Shown: positions 47,699-57,730 of the stretch, piece after piece
Layout: each line of letters begins with the position of its first letter
Numbering within the stretch: the stretch's first letter is position 1
Assembly (NCBI GenBank): GCA_018830485.1
Contig: JAHJRQ010000008.1
Coordinates: 62,001 to 126,000 of the forward strand
Source of the DNA: Pseudomonadota bacterium
GTDB lineage: Bacteria > Desulfobacterota > Desulfobulbia > Desulfobulbales > Desulfurivibrionaceae
Reading direction: 5' to 3'
Length of the DNA: 64,000 nt
Position numbers and translations under genes: made by a program
Notes under the pieces: generated by a model
What the model was told of the DNA's origin: nothing
Databases searched by the model: none
The model's input: only the letters and a program-made list of their open reading frames with translations

Positions 47699-47977
47699 TC
47701 AGCCGCCTCAGCCGCTTTTTCCGGATTTACTTTTCTCTTCTTCCTTCTTCTTTTTGGCTTTTGCCGCTTCCTCTTCCGGAGTGCCTTTCGTTTCCGCTGC
47801 TCCTTTTTCCGCCCCGGCCTTGGCCTTTTCCTCAGTGCTCACGGCACTGCCCTTGCTGCCGCCTCAGCCGCTGCCGCCGGCGCCATTCGCCGCGGGGGGC
47901 GCGGCCAGGCCGGCCCCGGTCAGCAGGCTGGCAATGCCAAACCCCGCCAAAAATTTTTTCAGCTCCTTGGTTTCCAT
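47699..47977 (-). CDS. sbtA: SbtA-like selenocysteine-containing RiPP precursor peptide, two in-frame UGA (Sec38, Sec90)
   Basis: AAGGAGGG RBS; METKELKKFLAGFGIASLLTGAGLAAPPAANGAGGSGUGGSKGS...EEEKSKSGKSGUGG*; two identical SGUGG motifs; SECIS-like hairpins after both UGAs. Confidence 0.82.
47833..47849 (-). promoter_or_regulatory. Bacterial SECIS-like hairpin for UGA-38
   Basis: CAGUGC-CGUGA-GCACUG: perfect 6-bp stem, loop beginning 20 nt after the UGA at 47864..47866. Confidence 0.65.
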
Positions 47978-48135
47978 AAAACCCTCCTTGCAATCGCTTG
48001 CGCTGTGGGAAAATGAGAAAACCGGATTCTTCCGGCCCCTGCGTGACCGAATCAGAATAGGACTGCCCGATCACATCCTGGTAACAGTATCAGGAAATCC
48101 CATGCAAAAAGCAACAAAAAAACCCGCGGGCACCC

Positions 48136-48852
48136 CTAACATTCCTTGAAAGGGTCCTTACTTTCGGGCGGCTCCGTATAGAGTTCCGGGTAGAGCTTGT
48201 GGCTGCAATCCGGGCAGATGGAATGGCTGAACTCGGCATTGGAGTGCTTCTGAATATATGCTTCCACCTGTTGCCAATATCCCGTATCGTCCCGGATCTT
48301 TTTACAGGAGGCGCAGATCGGGATAAACCCGCTCAACAGCTTGACCTTTGCCAGCGCCTCCTGCAGTTCGGCAATAACCTGCTCCTTTTCGTTCTCTATC
48401 TTCTTGCGTTCAATGGCGTAGCGGATGGAACGGGTCAGCACCTCCCCGTTGACCTGCCCCTTGATCAGATAATCCTGGGCTCCTGCGTTCACCGCCTCAA
48501 GGCCAACCTCGTGATCCGCCAACCCGGTCATCACCACAATGGGCAGACGCTTCACTTCCGAGGCCAGCCTCCGGACAGTATCCATGCCCTGGCTGTCCGG
48601 CAATCCGAGATCGGAGAGGATGATATCGAAGGCATCCTCCCCTGCCAGGCGGATCCCGTCCTCGAGCCGGGTAACATGCCGGATCGCAATATCGTCCGTT
48701 GCCGCGCTCCCGCGGGTTGGCGATTCCCGCAGCATCTCCCGGATAAGAAATGCATCGGCCTGATCGTCCTCGATGAGGAGAATTCTGATTTTCATGGTAA
48801 CACCTTCCTCTTGCGGGAGCCGAAAAATCGTCTCGAATATGTTCTCCGTCAT
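48136..48852 (-). CDS. Response regulator with C-terminal CxxCKKIRDDxGYW zinc-ribbon-like domain
   Basis: Receiver RILLIEDDQADAFLI...DLGLPDSQGMD...VVMTG; C-terminal CASCKKIRDDTGYWQQVEAYIQKHSNAEFSHSICPDC. Confidence 0.9.
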   Translation of the reverse strand: MTENIFETIFRLPQEEGVTMKIRILLIEDDQADAFLIREMLRESPTRGSAATDDIAIRHVTRLEDGIRLAGEDAFDIILSDLGLPDSQGMDTVRRLASEVKRLPIVVMTGLADHEVGLEAVNAGAQDYLIKGQVNGEVLTRSIRYAIERKKIENEKEQVIAELQEALAKVKLLSGFIPICASCKKIRDDTGYWQQVEAYIQKHSNAEFSHSICPDCSHKLYPELYTEPPESKDPFKEC

Positions 48853-48894
48853 ACCGGAGAAAGCCGGTGTGACGAATTGTGCAAGGTTCCCTTG

Positions 48895-49332
48895 TTATTT
48901 CGCCGGCATCCTGACGATGGTGAACCAGAATTCCTCGATCATGGCCACCGCCTTGGTAAAGGCCGCAAAGCTGATCGGCTTGGTGATATAGCAGTTGGCG
49001 CCCAGATCGTAGCAGGCGGCAATGTCGGCCTCCGCCTCCGAGGTGGTGAGCACCACCACGGGAATGGAGCGCAGGTCCGGATCACCCTTGATCTCCCGCA
49101 GCGTTTCCTTGCCGTCTTTCCGCGGCATATTGAGGTCGAGCAGCACGATATCCGGCCGCGCCGCCCCGGTGTACGGGGACTCTTTCCGTAAAAATTTCAG
49201 GGCTTTTTCGCCGTCATCCACCACATGGAGCGTGACCAGCATCTTGGCCTCCCGCAGCCCTTCCCTGGTCAATTCCACATCGCCGGGGTCGTCTTCCACC
49301 AGCAGGATGTCTATTCGGTGCGGGTTGGTCAT
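48895..49332 (-). CDS. Single-domain response regulator
   Basis: DILLVEDDPGDVELTREGL...DIVLLDLNMPRKDGKETL...VVVLTTS. Confidence 0.92.
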   Translation of the reverse strand: MTNPHRIDILLVEDDPGDVELTREGLREAKMLVTLHVVDDGEKALKFLRKESPYTGAARPDIVLLDLNMPRKDGKETLREIKGDPDLRSIPVVVLTTSEAEADIAACYDLGANCYITKPISFAAFTKAVAMIEEFWFTIVRMPAK

Positions 49333-52067
49333 GGTTGCTTCCCTCCGTTGTCAAGCAATCTGTCGTTCCCCTGAACCACTGCATCCCCTTTCCGCAAGGC
49401 GTCATGCAGGGCCTGGGCAAGCTGCTGCATTGCGACCGGCTTGAACAGATAGCCGTCGATCCCCAACTGTTTCGCCTTTTCCCCATTCATGATATCGCTG
49501 AACCCGGTGCAGATGATTACCGGCGTGGCAGGGCTGAGCTGTTTGATCCTCCTGGCCAGCTCCGCCCCATTCATGCCCGGCATGGTCATGTCGGTAAGGA
49601 CCAGATCAATCCGGGCCCTCTCCCGCCGGAATGTCTCCAGCGCCTGCATACCGCTGGAGCAGAGCACAACCTCGTACCCCAGGCGGCGCAGCACCTTTTC
49701 ATGGAGCTGACAGACCACCAACTCATCGTCCACCGCCAACACGGTGCCGCTCCCGCGAGGCATCGGGCCCGCCTCCTCGGCAGCCCCCTCGCTTTGCACC
49801 TCCACCTGGGGCAAGTAGACATGGAAGGCGCTGCCCTGACCCGGCTCGCTATACACAGTGATATGTCCTTGGTGACTCCGCACGATGCCGTGCACCACCG
49901 ACAGCCCCAGCCCTGTTCCCTCGTCTGGCTTTTTGGTGGTGAAATAGGGATCAAAGATTCGAGCCTGGAGTTCCTTGCTCATGCCGCAGCCGGTGTCGCG
50001 GACGATCAGTTTCACATGCGGGCCAGGCTGCAGGGCCAGGTTGTCCAGGTAATCCTGGGCCGTAATCTCCACCACCGACAGGCTGACGCTCAACTCGCCG
50101 CCGGCCTCCCGCATGGCATGATAGGCATTGGTGCAGAGGTTCATCAGCACCTGATGGATCTGGGTCGGATCAGCCATGACCATGCCGCAGTCAACGACAT
50201 GTTGCTTGATGGCAATGGTGGTCGGGATGGTGGAGCGCAGCAGCTTGAGCGCCTCCTTGACGATCAGATGAATCTGCACCGGCTGCCGCTGCTGTTCGGT
50301 CTGGCGGCTGAAGGTGAGGATCTGCTTGACCAGTTCCTTGGCCCGTTTGCCTGCCTTGTTGATCTCCTGCACCAGGCCGCGCTCTTCGCCGGAGGGGGGC
50401 AGACGCTCTACGACCAGTTCGCTGTAGCCGAGAATCGGGGTGAGGATATTGTTGAAATCGTGGGCGATGCCGCCGGCCAGAGCGCCGATGGCCTCCATCT
50501 TCTGGGCCTGGCGGAGTTGATTTTCAAGGCTCTGCCGTGCCGTGACATCGACCAATGTCTCGATCGCGGTAATAACCCTGCCGTTGCTGTCTTTCGCGTG
50601 GGGATAGGCCTTTGTTTCTATATACACGGTCGCCCCCTGTGCGTCTTTATGCATATAGGTCACCGAATGCGCCTCTCCTGTCGCGAACACATTCTGCACC
50701 GCGCAATCGCTTCCGGTTTCAAAACAGGGCGCCGAGGCATGGAGGGAAACTTCATAACAGTATTTGCCAAGGACATCCTCGACGGGCATGTCGAATAACC
50801 TGGAGTATGCCTTGTTGGCGGACAAGATCCGGAACTCCCGGTCGACAATGATGAATCCCTCGTCAACGCAGTCAAGGATGTTTTTGATGAATTCCTCGGA
50901 TTGCTTGCGCTCGGTGATGTCCTCGACCATGCCGAGATAGCCGATTATCTCCTCCTTCTCATCCTGGACTGCCGTCACCACAAGCCGGGCATTCAGCCGG
51001 GCGCCGTTTTTCCGGACCATGGTCCACTCGGCGGCCTGGGCCTGCCCTTGCCGGGCAGATTCCGTGAACACCGCAAAACCGCTGATCGGGCGGGCATATA
51101 TCCTGCTGAGTTCCTCGCCCCTGGCGCTGATCTCGGCATCGAGATGCCAGAGCAGCGGGGTCTGCCTGCCGACCACTTCCTCGGAGGTGTAGCCGAGCAC
51201 CCGTTCCGCCCCGGGGTTGAACACGGTGACGACTCCGTCTAAATCGGTGGCGATAATCCCGTATTCCGTGGCGGCATTCAATACCGCCTGGAGCCGGGCG
51301 CTGTTTCGGAGCACTTCATCGGCCATACCGTTAAAGGCTTGGGAAAGCTCTGCCAACTCCCCCTTGCCGGAGACATCGGCCCTGGCCAGGTATTCCCCGG
51401 CGCGAAAGCGGTTGACGATCCCCTGCAGATGGGAGAGTGGCCGTGTCAGCCAGCGGTTCAAGGCGACCCACAGGGCCAGCATCAGAAGAAGGCCGACACC
51501 CCAAACCTCGAGGCATTTCACGATCAAGTCCTCGCCCAGATATCCCTTGTGCCAAGACAGGTCATACTCCATGAAAATCCCGCCGACGCGGGTGGGCCGA
51601 ATCTCTCCGGATTCCACCGCGAGAGCCACCGGCCCGTAGCCGACAAAAGTATTGCCGTCGGAGGAGAGACGGATATCCGGTCTTCGCGTTTCCTGGAGGG
51701 AGCGGAAACGGTTCCGGTCGAAAGACGGCAGAACTTCATCGGCAGGACGGCCCCGCCATCCCCTTTGCGCACCATCCAGAACAAGGCCCTGATCGTCTAC
51801 AAGCACGACGGCGCGAACTTCCGCCGGAATGCTCAGCTCGGCGATTTCCGATTCCACAAGGCGGTCCATGCCGTTTCGCTGTAAATTTTCGATCCTGGGA
51901 CCTGTCCGCGCGAGAACTTCACGCAACGAAGCAAGCGATCTTTCTTCGATGCTTCGCGCCTGCGTCGTGTACTCGTTCACGGTGAAGAATACCAGCAGCA
52001 GAGTAAATGCCAAAAAAACAAAGATCGGCACCCAGAGACGCAAGCGGATGGTGGCAGGGTTGCTCAT
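49329..52067 (-). CDS. Hybrid sensor histidine kinase (HAMP, PAS, HisKA, HATPase, receiver)
   Basis: [21 protein letters not shown]-box; [23 protein letters not shown]-terminal receiver. Confidence 0.93.
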   Translation of the reverse strand: MSNPATIRLRLWVPIFVFLAFTLLLVFFTVNEYTTQARSIEERSLASLREVLARTGPRIENLQRNGMDRLVESEIAELSIPAEVRAVVLVDDQGLVLDGAQRGWRGRPADEVLPSFDRNRFRSLQETRRPDIRLSSDGNTFVGYGPVALAVESGEIRPTRVGGIFMEYDLSWHKGYLGEDLIVKCLEVWGVGLLLMLALWVALNRWLTRPLSHLQGIVNRFRAGEYLARADVSGKGELAELSQAFNGMADEVLRNSARLQAVLNAATEYGIIATDLDGVVTVFNPGAERVLGYTSEEVVGRQTPLLWHLDAEISARGEELSRIYARPISGFAVFTESARQGQAQAAEWTMVRKNGARLNARLVVTAVQDEKEEIIGYLGMVEDITERKQSEEFIKNILDCVDEGFIIVDREFRILSANKAYSRLFDMPVEDVLGKYCYEVSLHASAPCFETGSDCAVQNVFATGEAHSVTYMHKDAQGATVYIETKAYPHAKDSNGRVITAIETLVDVTARQSLENQLRQAQKMEAIGALAGGIAHDFNNILTPILGYSELVVERLPPSGEERGLVQEINKAGKRAKELVKQILTFSRQTEQQRQPVQIHLIVKEALKLLRSTIPTTIAIKQHVVDCGMVMADPTQIHQVLMNLCTNAYHAMREAGGELSVSLSVVEITAQDYLDNLALQPGPHVKLIVRDTGCGMSKELQARIFDPYFTTKKPDEGTGLGLSVVHGIVRSHQGHITVYSEPGQGSAFHVYLPQVEVQSEGAAEEAGPMPRGSGTVLAVDDELVVCQLHEKVLRRLGYEVVLCSSGMQALETFRRERARIDLVLTDMTMPGMNGAELARRIKQLSPATPVIICTGFSDIMNGEKAKQLGIDGYLFKPVAMQQLAQALHDALRKGDAVVQGNDRLLDNGGKQP

Positions 52068-53053
52068 TTCTTCTCCCCAACAAGAAACGACGGGTCTGCA
52101 AGGCGCTCCACGGAGACCTCCTTGTGCAACAGTTTCCGGCGCAGCATGAGGGCGGCCAATTCGCCCGCAATGCTCTTCAGACCCGGAGGATTCCCGCCGA
52201 GCAACGCCTGGTTCTCCTGGATACCCGGCAGGCGGAGGCCAACGAACTGCTCCAGCGCATTTTCCCCCAACCGGGGGGCCATTCGCTTTGCCGCGTCTTG
52301 CGGCTGACCGGCAAGATACTCTCTCGCCCGGAAATGCCCTTTCAGCAATGCTCCGAGCGCCTTGGCATGGGCTGCGGCAACCTCCGGACGCACCGCGAGC
52401 ACGTCGACAATCCGGCCGGGAACCTGTGCGCTGTCGAAGAGAACCCGCGCCCCCTCCTGCAAAAGCCGGCTGCGTACCGGTTCAAAGGTCACCACTGCAT
52501 CGATCCTGCCCGCCCGATAGGCGTCGGCATGCCCATCCACCGTCAGCGGCACTATGGTGACATCCTCTGCCTGGAGTTCGCCGGCTTGCAGGGCCGCATC
52601 CAGCATGGTGGCCCCAACCGCGGCAGTCTCCACGCCGATCCTTTTGCCGCGGAGCGCTTGCAGGGTGTCGATCCCCGGCCTGGCCATCACAACATCCGCG
52701 CCATGGGAAAAATCCATGACCAGCACCACCCGAAGATCCACGCCGTCCTGCAGCAAGGAAAGCGCCTCATCAAGGGTCAGGCAGGCCGCCTCGATCACGC
52801 CGTTGCGCAGGGATTGCGAAACCTGGCTGTTGGAGGGCAGTTCCACGAGGCGGATGTTCTTATCCTCGTAATAGCCGAGACTACGCGCCAGATAGAGGGT
52901 CTCGTAACCTGACCAGACATTGGAGGCAACGCGCAGCAGCGGCTCCTGGCGCTTCGCACAGCCGTTGAGCCAGAATCCACCGGCAAGGACGAGGAACAGC
53001 AGGCACAACCCCGCGCAAATTATTCTGGTTGTAGCCTTGTGTGGCTCAGCCAA
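52064..53053 (-). CDS. ABC-type substrate-binding lipoprotein (NMT1/SsuA-like)
   Basis: Lipobox WLNGC; NVWSGYETLYLARSLGYYEDKNIRLVELPSNSQVSQSLRNGVIEAA; TTG start with GAGG RBS. Confidence 0.85.
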   Translation of the reverse strand: MAEPHKATTRIICAGLCLLFLVLAGGFWLNGCAKRQEPLLRVASNVWSGYETLYLARSLGYYEDKNIRLVELPSNSQVSQSLRNGVIEAACLTLDEALSLLQDGVDLRVVLVMDFSHGADVVMARPGIDTLQALRGKRIGVETAAVGATMLDAALQAGELQAEDVTIVPLTVDGHADAYRAGRIDAVVTFEPVRSRLLQEGARVLFDSAQVPGRIVDVLAVRPEVAAAHAKALGALLKGHFRAREYLAGQPQDAAKRMAPRLGENALEQFVGLRLPGIQENQALLGGNPPGLKSIAGELAALMLRRKLLHKEVSVERLADPSFLVGEKK

Positions 53054-53078
53054 GGTTGCCCCTCCTCTGTCAAATAGT

Positions 53079-55499
53079 CTATCGCGTCTTTTGCTGCATC
53101 GGCATGCGCGGCACGGTGAAGAAAAAGGTCGTCCCCTTGCCTGCCGCCGATTCCAGCCAGATCTTGCCGCCATGCCGCTCGACGATCTTCTTGCACAGCG
53201 CCAGGCCGATGCCGGTGCCCGAGTATTCCTCGCGGGTGTGCAACCGCTGGAAAAGCTGGAAGACCCGCTCGAAATGCTGGGGCTCGATGCCGATTCCGCT
53301 GTCGCGCACCGAAAAAAGCCACTCGGCGTCCCGTTCAACCGCGGCCACGGCAATCTCCGGAGCCTGACCGGCAGCGCGGTACTTGACGGCATTGGTGATG
53401 AGATTTTGAAAAACCTGCCCCAACTGGCCGGCATCCGCCATGACCGTGGGCAGATTTCCCGCGCTGAGCCGCGCCCCGCTCTCCTTGATGGCCAACTCCA
53501 AATCCTGCCGCACCCGCGCCAGAAGAGCGTTGCAGTCAACCGGCTCGAACTCCTTCCCCTTGGTGGTTACCCGGGAGAAAGCCAGCAAGTCGTTGATCAG
53601 GGTTTGCAGCCGCTGGGCGCCGTCGACGATGTAGCCGATGTAGGCATCGGCCTTCTCGTCCAGATGGCCCTGGTACTTGCGGGCCAGCAGCTCGGTGAAG
53701 CTGCCGATCTTGCGCAACGGCTCCTGCAGGTCGTGGGAAGCCACATAGGCGAAATGCTCCAGCTCCGTGTTGCTCCGGGCCAGGGATTCGGCATATTGCC
53801 TCAGCCCCTCCTGGGCCTGGCGCAACTCGGTGATATCCCGGAAGATGGTGTAAAGATATTGGCGCTCGCCAAGGATCAAAATCTGCGCCGACACCGCAAC
53901 GTTTCTGATCTCTCCGGACTTGGTCCGGTGCTCGGTTTCAAAGCTGTCGCTCTCATGCCGCCTGATTTTTTCGATGTGGGCCTGAATCTCCTCGGGCCTT
54001 TCCCTTGCCTCGTAATCCGCCAGCGAAAGTCCGGCAAACTCTTCCCGGCCATATCCCAACTGACGGTGGGCCACGTCATTGAACTCAACGGCCTTGCCCG
54101 TTTCCAGATCGATAATCAAAATGCCGTCCGGCGACTCGTTGAAAATGGCGCGGTACCGCTGCTCGGATTCGTGGAGCAGCGTTTCGACCCGCTTGCGCCT
54201 GACCATCTCCCAGGCGCTGCCCATGTAGAGAGTGAGCTGCCGGATATCGTCCGCGTCATAGGGCTCTTCCTTGTTGCCGACCCCGAGGACCGCGACGATG
54301 TTCTCCCCGTCGAAGATGGGAATGCTCAGGTGCCGGAAGAGCGGGAAATGGCCTTCCGGCAACCCCTTTTTCCCCGCCATGTTCTGGTAATCATTGTGCA
54401 CCACAGGCTGCCTCTGCCGCACGCAATCGGCCCAGATTCCCGCCGCCTGCAGCGGGTAATGCGGGGTCTTCACCGCGGTGCAGAGCTCCATGACCGCCTC
54501 GGACCAGAGGAAAAGCCGCAGGGTCTGCTGGTCCTCATTGAAAAAATGCAGATAGCCGACCGTGCTGCGGGCCAGCCGCACCGTCTCCTCCAGGGCATAG
54601 CGGATCAGCTCCTCCTCGGTGTCGAACTCCCGCTGGCTGAGAGCAAGCAGGAGCGCCAGCCGCTCTTCATTCAACCGCAGCTCCGCATTGGCGCGGGACA
54701 GATCCCTGGTCCGATCCTCCACCCGCGCCTCAAGCTCAAGGTTCAGGCTGTGCACGGCCAGGTTGCTTTCCTGCAGGCGCTGGGCCATGGCGTCAAAGCC
54801 CCGGGAAAGATTGCCCAGCTCGTCCTTGGCCGCGCTCCCGATGCGACAGCCGAGATCACCGGCGCTGACCGCGGCAAAGGCTTCGGTCAAAACCCGGACC
54901 GGGAGAGAAAAGGAACGGATGATCAAAGAGGAAAGGAGCAGCAGCAGGACCGCAATGGCGCCGACCACCAAGACGCCTGCCATCTCAATCCGGCGGGAAA
55001 AGGCGAGGGACCGGTCATGGTTCAGGTGGTGGAGGGCGTGCGCCGCCGGAGCGGCCACGGCCAGATCCTGAAGAATCCTGGCCGTGAGCCGGTCGTGGAA
55101 GCTTTTCTCCTGCCCGGAAAGTTGCATCCCCTTGCCATGGCTGGGATGCGGCCCGTACTGGGCAAAAAGAAAGCCCAGGTTGTGGACGGTCCGCGAGAGG
55201 CGGCCCAGCAATTCCTGTTCCCCGGCCGAGTCGAAAAGCGCTGTTTCCGCCTTAATCTGCCGCTCCAGGAAGGCATGCTTTTCCACCCACTGGACATGGG
55301 CGCGTTCCTCAAAATAGATATGGTGCTCGTAGGTCAGGATGGCCAGATCGGCAAGGGTGGCAGCCAGTTCATCGGCAACGATGGCCTTGTGGGTGGCCCG
55401 TTCCACCTGACCGGTGGCCCAGAGAAAGAGCGCGGACAGGGTCAGCAGCAGGGCCACCGGAATAATGCCGATCAGGATGAGTTTGCTCCGAATCTTCAC
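53079..55499 (-). CDS. Sensor histidine kinase (periplasmic domain, HAMP, GAF, PAS, HisKA, HATPase)
   Basis: FAYVASHDLQEPLRKI; RDSGIGIEPQHFERVFQLFQRLHTREEYSGTGIGLALCKKI. Confidence 0.93.
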   Translation of the reverse strand: MKIRSKLILIGIIPVALLLTLSALFLWATGQVERATHKAIVADELAATLADLAILTYEHHIYFEERAHVQWVEKHAFLERQIKAETALFDSAGEQELLGRLSRTVHNLGFLFAQYGPHPSHGKGMQLSGQEKSFHDRLTARILQDLAVAAPAAHALHHLNHDRSLAFSRRIEMAGVLVVGAIAVLLLLLSSLIIRSFSLPVRVLTEAFAAVSAGDLGCRIGSAAKDELGNLSRGFDAMAQRLQESNLAVHSLNLELEARVEDRTRDLSRANAELRLNEERLALLLALSQREFDTEEELIRYALEETVRLARSTVGYLHFFNEDQQTLRLFLWSEAVMELCTAVKTPHYPLQAAGIWADCVRQRQPVVHNDYQNMAGKKGLPEGHFPLFRHLSIPIFDGENIVAVLGVGNKEEPYDADDIRQLTLYMGSAWEMVRRKRVETLLHESEQRYRAIFNESPDGILIIDLETGKAVEFNDVAHRQLGYGREEFAGLSLADYEARERPEEIQAHIEKIRRHESDSFETEHRTKSGEIRNVAVSAQILILGERQYLYTIFRDITELRQAQEGLRQYAESLARSNTELEHFAYVASHDLQEPLRKIGSFTELLARKYQGHLDEKADAYIGYIVDGAQRLQTLINDLLAFSRVTTKGKEFEPVDCNALLARVRQDLELAIKESGARLSAGNLPTVMADAGQLGQVFQNLITNAVKYRAAGQAPEIAVAAVERDAEWLFSVRDSGIGIEPQHFERVFQLFQRLHTREEYSGTGIGLALCKKIVERHGGKIWLESAAGKGTTFFFTVPRMPMQQKTR

Positions 55500-55510
55500 C
55501 GAAAATCCCC

Positions 55511-56551
55511 TCAGCGCTTGAAAAGCGTAACCGCATCCGGCTTGATGGCCCGCAGATATTCCGGCAGGACCAGGTCCAGATAATTGGGCATGCCGTTCCC
55601 AAGCCCCGGGGAACCGCCGCGCTCCACCTGCCAGCGGTACTGGTCCTCCAGATGGATAAAGAGGAAGTTTGGCAGGGCAACATCGATGGCCGTCCTCGCC
55701 CAGAGGCTTTCGATCTCCCGGGGGGCAATCCTGTTCTCCTTGGCCACCAGCGCCTTGGCTGCGGCCGGGTCGTTTTTCACGAATTGCTCGGCCCGGATCA
55801 GGGCGTGCAAAAGCCTGGGAGTTGCCTGAAGATTGAGCGGGATATCGGGCCGTGTGGTGAGGATGCCGAGGATGGGATTGAGTCCGGGCTCGGCAAAAAC
55901 CACGCTTGTGTCGCCCAGGGCCGTGGCCGCGGCATCGACCATCCTGTTGGTCATGGAAAACCCGTCGATCTCGCCTTTGGCCAGGGCGGTCCGAAAGGCC
56001 TCCGGCTCCATGAACACCCGGACAACCTCGTTGTGCTCCAACCCATGTTTCATCATGAACAGGTCAAGGAAGATATGGCTCAGCACTCCTTTTTTCACCC
56101 CGATCCGCTTACCCCTCAAATCCTGGGGCGTGGCGATGCCCAGGTCTCTGCGGGCGATGATCCGGGCGGAATCGTAATCGGACAAGACCGTGGCCAGGAT
56201 GGCGAAGGACGTGCGCCGCGGGTCGGCCAGGACAATAGGCGGCGCCCCGCTCACGGCAAAGTTGCACTCTCCGGCAAGCATCCCGTCAAAGGCCAGCTTG
56301 CCGTCGAGATCATTCAGGGTGACCGTGAGGCCCTCTTCGGCGAAATAGCCCTGTTCCAAAGCGATGCGGGGCAGGATATCGGTGACGCTGCCATGGCAGA
56401 ATGTTACGGCCAGAGGCGCGGTTTGCTTTCCTTGGGAACCTGCCTCCTCGTTCCGCTTGCAGCCTCCGGCCACAAGCAACAGCACACACGTTGCCGCGAC
56501 AAGCGCGCAGCCCGCCGCTGTTGCCGCGTTCTTTTCCCGAAGCATGCACAT
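55511..56551 (-). CDS. ABC-type substrate-binding lipoprotein (NMT1/THI5-like)
   Basis: Lipobox LLVAGGC; YFAEEGLTVTLNDLDGKLAFDGMLAGECNFAVSGAPPIV. Confidence 0.87.
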   Translation of the reverse strand: MCMLREKNAATAAGCALVAATCVLLLVAGGCKRNEEAGSQGKQTAPLAVTFCHGSVTDILPRIALEQGYFAEEGLTVTLNDLDGKLAFDGMLAGECNFAVSGAPPIVLADPRRTSFAILATVLSDYDSARIIARRDLGIATPQDLRGKRIGVKKGVLSHIFLDLFMMKHGLEHNEVVRVFMEPEAFRTALAKGEIDGFSMTNRMVDAAATALGDTSVVFAEPGLNPILGILTTRPDIPLNLQATPRLLHALIRAEQFVKNDPAAAKALVAKENRIAPREIESLWARTAIDVALPNFLFIHLEDQYRWQVERGGSPGLGNGMPNYLDLVLPEYLRAIKPDAVTLFKR

Positions 56552-56561
56552 GCCCGGTCTC

Positions 56562-57623
56562 CTATTTGCCAAGATTCATCGCCTCCGGCCTCACCGCCTG
56601 CAATGATTCCGCAGCAATCAGCGCCAGAAAATTTGGCGACTGGCCCGCGCCGTCCCCTGTCTGCTGCGATGTCCAGCGGGCCGCATCCTCCAGCCCCATG
56701 AGCAGACCATGATCCAGGCTCAGGTTGTATTGGTAGGAACGCAACCGTTCCTCGGTCTCGGCCACTGCCCCTTCCTGGCCGATATGGGCAACGGCCAGCG
56801 TTTCTTGGGGGTGCTGGCGGATAAACTCCTCGGCCTGTGCCACGGCCTTGAGAAACCGCACCGCCGTCTCGGGCCGCTTTTCCAGCAGCCCTGCGGTGGT
56901 GAGCAGCATGACATAGTTCCGGCATAGCCCTGGGGCCTCCAGGAGCACCCCGTTTTCCTGCAAGGCGTGTTGCGCCTGGCTGATGACCTTCCGGGTCATG
57001 GAAATGGCGTCCACCTCACCGCTGGAAAGCGCCCCCAGCACCTCGTCGGCTTTCATGAAGACCACCCCGGCATCCTTGAGCGTGAGACCGTTTTTTTGCA
57101 AAAATACATGGAGAAAAAAATGGGCGATGGTCCCCTGTACCGTGGCTATCCGCTTGCCTTTAAGATCCTGGGGCGTGGCGATCCCCCGGTCTGCCCGGCC
57201 CAGAATCTGAGCCATGTTGTCCGTTCTTTGCACAGAGGCAAGAATCCGCAAATCGTCCCGCTGGGGGGCATACTCAACCACCGGCGGTTCGGCAGCCGTG
57301 GAAAAATCACATTCGCCCCGGAGCATCGCTGCCAGGGCATTGCGGCCCATGGTGAATTCCCGCACCGTGACCGCCAGCCCCTGGTCGGAAAAAAAATCCT
57401 GCTTTTCCGCCACCACCAGGGGCAGATGCATATTCGTGCTCCGGCAGAGCGTCACCGGCTCCAGCGCCACCGCGGCCACCTGGGGAGTTTCCTGCCGCTC
57501 GCAGCCGGTGAGCAGCAAGGCGGAAACCGCGACCAGCAGCAAAACAACCAGCGCCCTGCTGCCCAGCCGATCCGCAAGGGGTTGGCGGTCTCTGGTTTTC
57601 CCAGGATAATCAGGCATGCGCAT
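56562..57623 (-). CDS. ABC-type substrate-binding lipoprotein (NMT1/THI5-like), paralog of 55511..56551
   Basis: Lipobox ALLLTGC; FFSDQGLAVTVREFTMGRNALAAMLRGECDFSTAAEPPVV. Confidence 0.87.
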   Translation of the reverse strand: MRMPDYPGKTRDRQPLADRLGSRALVVLLLVAVSALLLTGCERQETPQVAAVALEPVTLCRSTNMHLPLVVAEKQDFFSDQGLAVTVREFTMGRNALAAMLRGECDFSTAAEPPVVEYAPQRDDLRILASVQRTDNMAQILGRADRGIATPQDLKGKRIATVQGTIAHFFLHVFLQKNGLTLKDAGVVFMKADEVLGALSSGEVDAISMTRKVISQAQHALQENGVLLEAPGLCRNYVMLLTTAGLLEKRPETAVRFLKAVAQAEEFIRQHPQETLAVAHIGQEGAVAETEERLRSYQYNLSLDHGLLMGLEDAARWTSQQTGDGAGQSPNFLALIAAESLQAVRPEAMNLGK

Positions 57624-57730
57624 CCTCCATGCTCTCGACGTAACACCGCGTATCACAAAAAGGTCTCCCTTCATGTTCGGGAAAACAGGAGCCAAAGTCA
57701 ATGGGAAAACTCCTGCAGAAACACCCTAAC

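Noticed and set aside
47699-47701. Third UGA as selenocysteine
   Set aside because: The hairpin loop would be only about 11 nt away and the downstream frame runs into the terminator; taken as the stop codon.
47664-48149. 161-aa plus-strand ORF
   Set aside because: Shadow of the SbtA-like gene; the minus frame with RBS, SGUGG motifs and SECIS hairpins explains the region better.
52920-55583. 887-aa plus-strand ORF
   Set aside because: Antisense shadow of the histidine kinase and SBP genes in high-GC DNA; composition (G/Q/R/H-rich) not protein-like.
52064-57623. Conventional ABC transporter operon
   Set aside because: Only substrate-binding proteins are present; no permease or ATPase gene on either strand.
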